From Grammothele lineata (Eukaryota; Basidiomycota; Agaricomycetes; Polyporales; Polyporaceae), in NCBI GenBank assembly GCA_002150815.3, contig NDFF03000381.1, positions 186,001-250,000 of the forward strand: DNA of 64,000 nucleotides. The letters are read 5' to 3'. Positions 55,970-64,000 of the stretch are shown one piece after another. Numbering within the stretch: the stretch's first letter is position 1; every line of letters begins with the position of its first letter. The position numbers and the translations under genes are program-made. A model generated the notes under the pieces. That model searched no databases and was not told where the DNA came from. It worked only from the letters and a program-made list of their open reading frames with translations.

Positions 55970-57337
55970 GTAGTGCGGGGTATTGCCACAGAGAGCGGAT
56001 CTATCGCGGTGTGTATATATGTTACTGTATAGCTGTGTCCTGTTTTTATCGTTCTTGTAAGTGTACATCCGAGCTACCCATGGACTATCTGCTCGGCGAA
56101 TGTACGCCAAGACGCTGGAACCTTTTGATTGAGCTTCCACTAAGTGGGTTGTAGGGATGGTAATTAAAGTCCCCGCGGTTCGTCCAAAGTCGTACCACTG
56201 TTGCGTTAAACAGCGATCGTACCTTGGCTAGAAGGTCATCCAGGACAATCGAAGGCAGATGACCAGCAGCTGTTCCTGATGTCCAGATCAACAACGTTCG
56301 CATCCGCACACGGAAAATCGGGGCGTCTAGACGACTAGCGGGTGAGAAACGCTGGAAATCCGGTTGGCGGAGCGCGCGTTGCTGCTTCGAGGCCGGCACC
56401 ATCGTCCGTTCGAACATTCCGTCTGCGATACGCGCGCAACTTCTCGGGCGCGGCGACTTCCTTCCGCTCTCTGCTTCCCCTCGAACGTTGGCGGAACGTG
56501 CCCCCCGAAATGCTCGGCGCGCCACCCAGGTGGAGGGGAGCGGGACGGGTGCCCGGTGGAGGCCTGGCGCGTCGTTTAAGTAGTATGCGGGGAACGGCAT
56601 CGCCGGAGACGAACAAACGTCTTTGGTGGCAGCACCGAAACACATGATGCCGGCCATGGAACGCTGCGAGCGGACGAGTGGACATGCCGGGCTCGGTGCG
56701 ACAGCTGGGGGTGATACACGCTACATGGAAGCTCTTGGAGGTGGCCGTACAAAGGCAGGCGCACCGGTATCCGGATAGGAGCCGTCAAGGGAGCCAGTAT
56801 GTTTCGAGGATACAACAGGCTCCGCCAGGACGTGCGCGCAGCGCGGACGTGTCTCTGTGGTGCGCTACCTCCGGATGTGGGGAGACGGAAGACTTTTTTT
56901 AATTTTCGCTGGGGCGGCGTGGGTATGGGCGCGGACGGGCGCGGAGGCCTCGCCGTGGACTGGGCGAGGGACGAGCGTCGGGCTGCGTCGGGGCCCCAGG
57001 TCGAGCCTTCGCTTGTGCTCGGGGGCGCAGCGGGGGCGGGGAAGACCAAGACCAGCGGGCGTGCAATGAGCTGGCGGCTGTTTCGCGAGGCGGGCGTGGT
57101 GGCGTGCGCTGTCGGCCTCGGGTCGCTGTCCCCAACGCAAAGGCGTGAAGCGGAACGCGCTTATCCCCCTGGCCACCCCATAAAATCTCGGGTGCCCAGC
57201 CCGCTCGCGTCCCTTGCCTCTCTCCCTCTCCCCTCTGTCCCCTTTAGACATCTTATAGACGGCCCCGGCCCTGGTCCCATAGACGTCCCCGGTCCAGCCT
57301 CTGCCCCCTCTTTCTGTCCCCCGGCCTCTCGCCCAAA
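55970..57337. other. Intergenic region upstream of the fatty-acid desaturase
   Basis: About 1.4 kb. A minus-strand ORF at 56085-56657 lacks support. A CT-rich stretch and TATA-like strings (CATAAAATC near 57179, CTTATAGAC near 57253) lie before the desaturase ATG. Confidence 0.45.
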
Positions 57338-59072
57338 ATGTCGACGACAAAGGATGCGTCTGGACGGGTCACCGTCGAGCAGACCCCGTTCATGATCCCT
57401 GACCTCACCATCAAGGATCTCCTCACCGCCATCCCGTGAGTGCATTTAGTATGCACCAGCAGCATTGTATTGAATGCCGTGGCGTGTCTAGTGCGCACTG
57501 CTCGAAGCGATCCGCGCTCAGGTCCTCGAGTTACATGTGAGTAGGCTCTATCGCGCCTCCTGACGTGTCATTTCGCGTCGTGCTCAAACCCCCACCAGCG
57601 TGATGGACGCAGTCATCATTGGCGGCGTGCACACGGCTGCCCGCTACCTCGACGCGCTCATCACCCCCGAGAACATCGCGCTCCCCAATGCGCTCCTCTA
57701 CCCTGCGGCGCGCTTCGCTGTCTGGGCGCTCTACACGTTCTTTGTCGGCCTCTTCGCGACCGGCCTCTGGGTCATCGCGCACGAGTGCGGCCACCAGGCG
57801 TTCTCTGAGAGCAAGACGATCAACAACGCCGTCGGCTGGGTCCTCCACTCTGCGTGAGTGTTCCGTTCATGTGAAAGAGGGCGCTGCAAAAACTCTGTTC
57901 TGACATGTGATATGCCTCGCTCTTCACGCGTGCTTCTGCGCCATTCATCGCACTCCGCCTCCGAACGTCCGCCGCCTAGCCTCGGCGTCCCTTATCACGC
58001 ATGGCGGATCACCCACGCACAACACCACGCCGCCACCGGCCACATGACCCAGGACCAGGTCTACGTGCCCCGCACCCGCTCCCAGCTCGGCCTCCCCGCC
58101 TTCAACCCCGCCAAGGAGGACCTCGCCGGCAGCAGCGTCTCGCAGGATGTCATGGCCGAGCTCTACGAGGCTCTCGGCGACTCTCCCATTGGTGCTATCT
58201 ACGGCTCCCTCCGTTACCTGGTCAGTGCTCTCGTCTCCTTGGCACCCTCGGCCACACTAACCAAATAAGCTCTTTAGCTTGGTGGCTGGCCCTCGTACCT
58301 CCTCGTCAACGCCTCCGGCCAGGCGCGGTACCCCGCCGGCACGAACCGTACGATTCGTGCATTTCCCCAGCTGCGATCTATCTAATAGTTGCACCCAGAT
58401 TTCTCTCCGGAAGCGATTATGTTCCGCGCGGACCACCGTAGCCAGATCATCATCTCTAACGTTGGCGTGTTGCTCTGGATGGCTGGTATTGGCCTGTCTA
58501 TCGCGCAGTGGGGATTCTTCGAAGTTTTCCGTGTCTACCTCGTCCCCTACCTCTGGTATGTGTTTCGGTGGCGAAAATATGGGACGTTATACTGACCGGC
58601 CTCCAGGGTTAACCACTGGCTCGTCCTCATCACCTTCCTCCAGCACACCGACCCCCTCCTGCCCCACTACCGCGCCTCCGAGTTCACCTTCCCCCGTGGT
58701 GCGCTCTCGACCATGGACCGCTCCCTCCTCGGTGACCTTGGTAGCGTGATGGGTTGGCTCGGCGCCTTCGCTACACACGGCATTTCGGAGACCCACGTTG
58801 CGCACCACGTCTCGAGCAAGATCCCGCACTACCACGCGTGGGAGGCGACGGACGCGCTCCGCAAGCTGTTCGCGAAGCACGGCATTCACCTTCAGGGCCG
58901 CCCCGGCAGCTGGGGCGAGGTTTACCGCGTGTTCAGGGCGTGCAAGTTCGTCGAGGACGAGGGCGACATTCTCTTCTACAAGAACGCGTACGGCCTGGCC
59001 TCGACGAAGCCCGCGTTCGCGGACAACAATGCGAGCGACTCGGGTATCGAGATCTTCGACAAGGAGGCGTGA
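57338..59072 (+). CDS. FAD2: Delta-12 (omega-6) fatty-acid desaturase
   Basis: Model: join(57338..57435,57492..57536,57599..57853,57980..58220,58278..58347,58399..58555,58607..59072), 443 aa. The ER membrane enzyme turns oleate into linoleate. All three histidine boxes are present: HECGHQAF, HAQHH in WRITHAQHHAATGHM, and HVAHH in GISETHVAHHVSSKIPHYHA. Family segments IKDLLTAIPAHCSKRSALRS, LGGWPSYLLVNASG and NHWLVLITFLQHTDPLLPHY are complete. The acceptor before TNHFSPEAIMF (58399) was chosen over an earlier AG because only it restores frame and the conserved NHF. Length is normal. Delta-12 rather than delta-15 activity is inferred from overall resemblance and is not separable by eye. Confidence 0.93.
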
Positions 59073-59899
59073 GAGCCCCCGCGTCCTTCCGTGCTCTCTG
59101 CGTCTCTGGTTCTTGTCGCATAGATTGTGGCATCCGTCGTTGCCCTATAATGCACCTCCTTCCCCTCGCTTGTTCGCGCCGCGATTAATCCCTCACGTTA
59201 TGCTCACGACACCATCCAGCATAGTCGTATACATTTTACATACGGCAGTAAAACCCCCCTCCCAACCCCCATCCTTCCTACGCTCAGCAGCTGGCCTTCA
59301 CTGTAGAAGGGGTCATGCACGGTCACCCCCCTGCGGTCAGCCTCCTGGGCCCGTTGGCGCGTGTACAGCAGGTGATCTGTGCGCGGGCGGCGTGAAGGGG
59401 ATAGAGATGTCTATTACGGTCGATAGGTTAGAGAACGCCATAATGAATTGGAAGTCAGGAAAATTGTTGTGTGCGAACAAGTCGTGCTCTTTAGCTGATG
59501 TCAGGATACTGGGGATTTGTGTACAGCCCTTCGGAGGAGTTGACGCCGCAGGACCTGAGTTGTACCCGGTGCAGGTAGATGGATGGCATGGAATACGAAG
59601 TTTTGTGCATAGAGGCTGTCAGTAGCTCAGAAATTATGGTGGTGTGCACGCTCCACTCTCGAAGTTTTTAAAGGGTTTGTCATGGAACGGTTACAAAGTA
59701 CTGCCTAGATTTTGGATGGCATGTAGCATACGTCGTGATCGCTCCTGTCGGTCGTCCTGCGGGCCAGGGCAAGGGAAAGCGGGATGATGTTTCATACAAC
59801 AGAGTGAAAGCGTGTGAGGGCCCCAAACTCCAGCAGAGAGCGCGCGACCACCAGCCCAGGTCAAACGAGGGGGGTAGGATGAGCGTGGGGGCGAACCGC
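59073..59899. other. Convergent 3' region between the desaturase and eS19 genes
   Basis: About 830 nt; both flanking genes end here. No gene recognised. Confidence 0.5.
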
Positions 59900-60669
59900 C
59901 TACTCCTCGTCCTCCTCTTCCTCCTCCTCTTCCTCCTCCTCCTCGTCCTCCTCCTCGCGCGCAGCCTCGACGACGGCGGTCGCGATGCGGTCGAGGTCGC
60001 GCTGGCCATCCTGGGAGATACGGCGGCCGCCGTTCTCGGTCTGCTCGAGCACGCCGATCTTCTCGAGCGACTGGCAGATCTTGCGCTGCACGGACGCGGA
60101 GCAGTCCGCGTGGTGCGAGGGGCGGTTCCCGCGGCGGTTGCGCCCGCCGTGGAGCTTCGTCAGCGCGCCGATGCCGACGTCTTTCCGGAGGTAGATGTGC
60201 CTCGCGATCGCAGCTGGTGGGTTTCGGAAGTGGGCAGGTGAGATGAGGGCGGGTGAGGCGACGGGATGGCATGTGTTCGAGAGCGTGATGGGACATTATT
60301 GGTAGTGAAAATAGTGCATGTTGAGGATCGTAGATGCAATAGGGTTATTGAGGGATGTTCGGGACAAGATGAAAGGCGCAGGTAGGGAATATGAGGATCG
60401 TAATTCGAGCACAGGACAGAGCAGACAAACGCACCAGCGCGGACGTAGTACCAATCGGGGTCATAGGGCGCGAGCTCCTTGAAGGAGCCGGTTTTTACGA
60501 GGTCCACCCAGGTGGGCACCTCGAGCTTGCCCGACCGCTTGAGGTGGGAGGCGTATGCGGAGATGAAGGCTTCCGCGCTGCGAAGGAGCGAGCAAGGCAC
60601 TGTCAGGGATCTTGCACTCGTAGGATGCGACGAAGAAAGAGCACACCTGATGTCTCGTACGTTCGGCAT
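59900..60669 (-). CDS. RPS19: 40S ribosomal protein eS19 with a long acidic tail
   Basis: Model: complement(join(59900..60213,60435..60577,60647..60669)), 159 aa. It is a small-subunit protein needed for 18S rRNA maturation and 40S assembly. The start [20 protein letters not shown], the segment [20 protein letters not shown], and then [20 protein letters not shown] and [20 protein letters not shown] cover the whole family. The first coding exon is 23 nt. The last 18 or so residues are almost only Glu and Asp, encoded by a GAG/GAA tract (59903-59956); the usual fungal tail is much shorter. The two introns are long for this window (221 and 69 nt). Confidence 0.95.
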
Positions 60670-62133
60670 TTTGGTGGTGGAGGCGGGAGGGAGGGATTAC
60701 CTTGAACCTTGAGGAGAGCGACGGGCGCGGCGTTGACGGCGGTTCTGTGTGGATGGAGGCGAGAGCGGCAAAATTGAGTTCAAAGCCAGACAGTCGGACT
60801 GTGCAGTTCTGTGATTAGTCAGCAGCCATCATTGGCTGGTGCTCGGCCCTCGCAGTGCTCCTGGGCGCTTCCAGCTCCTTCAACTCAAGCCTTCTCGTTC
60901 AGTTCAAGGTAGCCGCCGAGCGGCTGCTTTATTATTATGACGAACTTGTTTGTCGCATAGTCTGAGCATTGCTCTCTCTCTGTCGACCACAAGACTGCTT
61001 TCTCGCTCTATACCTTGTTGTTCTCCACTACTTCACCATGAAATCTGCTTATGCACTGCTTGAGGGGAAGCCTGATAGGCCTGACCTGGAGCCGGCGTAC
61101 ACATCGCAGGATTTGCATAAGTTTGTATAGGTATGGCCGGACTTTGGCTCTTCAATTCTCTTCCAGTGCACAGACTGGGGTAGACCGGGGTATGCGGCAC
61201 ATGTAGGAACTCGCTAGGTCTTTGCCTCGTACGCAACATTCCTTGACCAACGTCGGGGATCCGGTCTGGGTGAGCCACGCATGACCCAAGCATCCGACTC
61301 AACGGTATGTTTCGAATATTAATCTTGCGCAGTACCTGTATTGACCCTCTACATCTCCCCCTCTGCGCCTGTAATCTTGAGTATCTCCTAGTTGTTGTCA
61401 TATGAGGTCGCGAGTAAGTATGCCATCTCCGCTGGCCTACGGACCGTGAAAGGGAGGAGATCGGAGCATTACCAGCCTATTCGTCGGAGCGGGGAAGGGA
61501 GGCATGCAGGGCCCACTCTCCAGGCCTTCAAAGCTTCAGCGCCCAGGCGTGCGGATATACCGCGCGAAGGACGGTGCAACGTCGCCTGCGTGGACGAGCA
61601 TCGAGGAATCCGCCGGCTGATTCAAGTTCCTGTGACGTACTTAGTCTCCGGCTAGGCCTCAGCACACCACCTCCGCGCATTCTGATGGATCTGGCTATAC
61701 GGTCACTGCAATAATACATATTCCGTTAAGCTGTCTTTATTCGGGCCCCAACTCGAACGTTAGCCGGGCCGGTAACCATGTGCATGTACGCTGTTCTTCC
61801 TCCACCCGGTGCTTCTTTGTCTGACGTTAACTGGCAGGTTAGCGCTCCGTGCGCGTGTTGTTCCCGGGCCGCTCGAATGCGTCTTCTGCAGCGGCAGCTG
61901 GTACTATGCTCTTGTTCGCCCTGGTTGTCCTCCGCGCATGACTATTCTCCAATATGATGCCGCATTTCACGCGACCTAAGGCGGCGGATATATCCCGGTG
62001 ATCAACGCTTCTGGATGCAACCGTGTATTCCTTTCTACACCACGCGACTGCATGCCATGCGTGTCACAGGAATGCTTAAATATGACTACGGGACCGCGTC
62101 ACTACTGCTGGAAGCCGAGTTCCCTCCTGGTCT
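60670..62133. other. Divergent region between eS19 and the GH43 gene
   Basis: About 1.5 kb containing both promoters. The eS19 side has an ATTGGCTGG (CCAAT-type on the other strand) near 60831. A minus ORF at 61033-61401 has no support; no RNA gene seen. Confidence 0.45.
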
Positions 62134-63963
62134 ATGATGCGCCGTGCTCTCGCTTTGTCTGCGCTTTACGCGCTCTCTGTCTCCGCCGCCAGTTGGATCG
62201 CACCCGGTGCGGTGTGGTACGACTCTTCGGGCGATAAGATCGATGCGCATGGCGGGATGATTATCAAGCCTGGAGATATATACTACTGGGTACGTCTTCT
62301 TCTCTTCGTGCCCTCTTAGGTGTATGAGTGTTGAGAAATAGCTGTGTTCATGCAGGTTGGACAATCATGGGACAGCAACACCTCCCCTCGGATTTACTCT
62401 TCCAAAGATCTGATCAACTGGGATAACCGCGGACTCGCGAACTCGATCGAATGGCTGTACCGCCCAAAGATGTTTGTCTCGGGTGGGAGGTACCATGTAT
62501 GATCCTGCCTATCTTTTTGGATGTCTTGGAGACTGACTACGTATACGCAGATCTGGGGCCAAGTTAATCGCCTGACGCAAGGCATGGCCTCCACAAACAT
62601 CGCGGGGGGTTACACACTGTACGGCTCGCCAATGTCCATTCCGCCCGACAACTACACGTTCAGCGATTGTGGTGTCTTTGCTGACACGGACGGTGCGTGC
62701 CCATCTCCAAATGGTTCCTAATGATGTCTAATGCTGAATGAGAACACAGGCAACGACTACTGGGTCACCAGCGCGGACCACAACACTATAGCTATTAACC
62801 ACATCAATGGCGGGACGCAAGCAACTGTTGGTGATCGAATTGCTTACCTCTGTATGCTACCTTTTCTGCTGTTCTGTACGCTTGCTCATCAACGTTGCTG
62901 ACAGCGCTGGGTGCGTATGAGGCACCGGCTATGTTCAAAGTCGGAAGTAAGTATTCTGAATACCTCGCTGTTGAACCGTTAACTCAGCCGCACTCAGGCG
63001 TCTACTTCCTCATCGTGTCCGCCAAGACGGGATATCGACCGAACCCTGACAAGGTCTTCTGGGCGACGAACCTCGCCGGTCCCTGGTCCGGCGGCACCGA
63101 CATCGCGCCCGAGAGCACAAACACGTACAACTCCCAGTCTACTTTCGTGTTGACGATTGCCGGTAGCTCGCAGACGACGTACATGTTCATGGGCGACGCC
63201 TGGGACTCTGATGGGACAAGCGCATCCAACTACATGTGGCTCCCGCTCAGCGTGAGCACGTCGGCACACACTGCTACCCTCCAAGACTACGCGTACTGGA
63301 AAGTGAACCCTTCTACTGGTAAGTTATATCGACCTTTGAGACGATGTAAGGAGGAATTGATTGGCTTGTTGTAGGCGTCGTGACAACTTCGTCTACGGGA
63401 AAGCGTTATGAAGCTGAGGACGCGGCGATCGTTGGCAGAGCGGGTACGTAGCCATACTGAGCGGAATCTGCTTGAATTGAAAGTCTTTCTAGCCGTCGCG
63501 GACTGCGAGAGGTGTCTAACCAAGCGCTCTGTGCACAACAGTACGTCGTATGATACATATATCTTTCCGCATAGACTAACATCTTGTTCAGTCGACTACA
63601 GCAGTAACGTGACCTTTACGGACGTTGAGGGCTTGGGTAATGGCGAGCGTCAGTGGGTGTCGCTGCACTACACTGTCAACAACGCCACTGGTATGTCGGA
63701 CTTTTTCAGTTAGCAAAGATGAGGGTCTGATTCTTGTGGGAACAGGTGGTGATGCATTCGTACACATCAACGGCGACAAATTCCGTGTCCGGGACCTGAA
63801 CGTGCGTGCGGGAGTGCACCACACTGTTCCAATCTCGGTGGTGCTTGAGAAGAAGAACGTCCTTACATTCTCCGTTGAGAGCGACGACAACACGTTCGCA
63901 GCGCACCTCGATGGGATTGAAGTGCTCGATGGAACAGAGGAGGAAATCGAAGTTCAGTTGTAA
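62134..63963 (+). CDS. Secreted GH43 glycoside hydrolase with CBM35-like C-terminus (exo-beta-1,3-galactanase type)
   Basis: Model: join(62134..62289,62356..62496,62551..62692,62750..62851,62905..62946,62998..63318,63375..63443,63493..63540,63592..63690,63746..63963), 445 aa. A signal peptide (MMRRALALSALYALSVSA) is followed by a five-bladed GH43 domain: WIAPGAVWYDSSGDKIDAHG, WLYRPKMFVSGGRYH, DYWVTSADHNTIAI, LGAYEAPAMFKVGSVYFLIV and NLAGPWSGGTDIAP. From about 320 the KRYEAEDAAIVGRA start and the end GGDAFVHINGDKFRVRDLNV to FSVESDDNTFAAHLDGIEVL fit a CBM35-like galactan-binding module. This layout recalls Phanerochaete exo-beta-1,3-galactanase Pc1,3Gal43A, which acts on arabinogalactan side chains. 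Substrate is inferred by resemblance only. The gene ends 37 nt before the window edge. Confidence 0.88.
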
Positions 63964-64000
63964 GCGCTAGTGTTCTTCTGACCGTCCGGGCGACACGATA

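Noticed and set aside
56085..56657. 190-codon minus ORF upstream of the desaturase
   Set aside because: No recognisable domain or signal and amino-acid composition typical of antisense GC-rich DNA.

Overview
The window is nuclear DNA of an Agaricomycete (mushroom-forming basidiomycete), most likely a wood-decay lineage such as the Polyporales. Genes are dense and on both strands, and most are cut by many 45-80 nt GT..AG introns. The content includes Agaricomycete-type families (two DUF6534 seven-helix proteins, an F-box-like protein, an atypical CK1-like kinase, a secreted GH43 enzyme with a CBM35-like tail) among housekeeping genes. Exon junctions below were worked out by hand from splice sites, reading phase and family conservation; no transcript data were used. 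I saw no rRNA, tRNA, transposon or CRISPR array.

Layout. 0.4-3.2 kb: FYRN/FYRC (TBRG1-like) chromatin-type protein (-). 5.7-9.3 kb: N-terminal amidase (-) head-to-head with an SNF1/AMPK beta subunit (+). 11.0-16.7 kb: two tandem DUF6534 membrane-protein paralogues (-), with 19 and 17 tiny exons. 19.1-20.6 kb: secreted, probably GPI-anchored protein (+). 22.0-24.6 kb: pyruvate decarboxylase (+). 26.9-30.2 kb: ergothioneine synthase Egt1 (+). 30.7-31.3 kb: small coiled-coil protein (-), sharing a bidirectional promoter with ribonucleotide reductase large subunit (+, 31.7-35.0 kb); that promoter holds a cluster of ACGCGT (MluI cell-cycle box) motifs. 35.3-36.9 kb: F-box protein (+). 37.3-40.8 kb: AMP deaminase (-). 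41.3-42.7 kb: eIF3 subunit i (-). 43.3-45.5 kb: BTB-domain protein (+). 47.8-51.8 kb: YTH-domain RNA reader (+). 53.9-56.0 kb: divergent CK1-like kinase (+). 57.3-59.1 kb: delta-12 fatty-acid desaturase (+). 59.9-60.7 kb: ribosomal protein eS19 (-). 62.1-64.0 kb: GH43 glycosidase (+).

There are no bacterial-style operons. The links are functional themes: nucleotide supply (RNR, AMP deaminase), carbon and energy control (SNF1 beta, PDC), translation and RNA (eIF3i, eS19, YTH) and wood-polysaccharide use (GH43). The most unusual features are the micro-exons (4 nt in RNR, 8 nt in PDC, 10-18 nt repeatedly in the DUF6534 pair), the MCB cluster at RNR, the start codon of eIF3i alone on its own exon, and the CK1-like protein with an altered catalytic loop and a duplicated C-terminal module. 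Several 1.2-2.4 kb stretches hold no recognisable gene.
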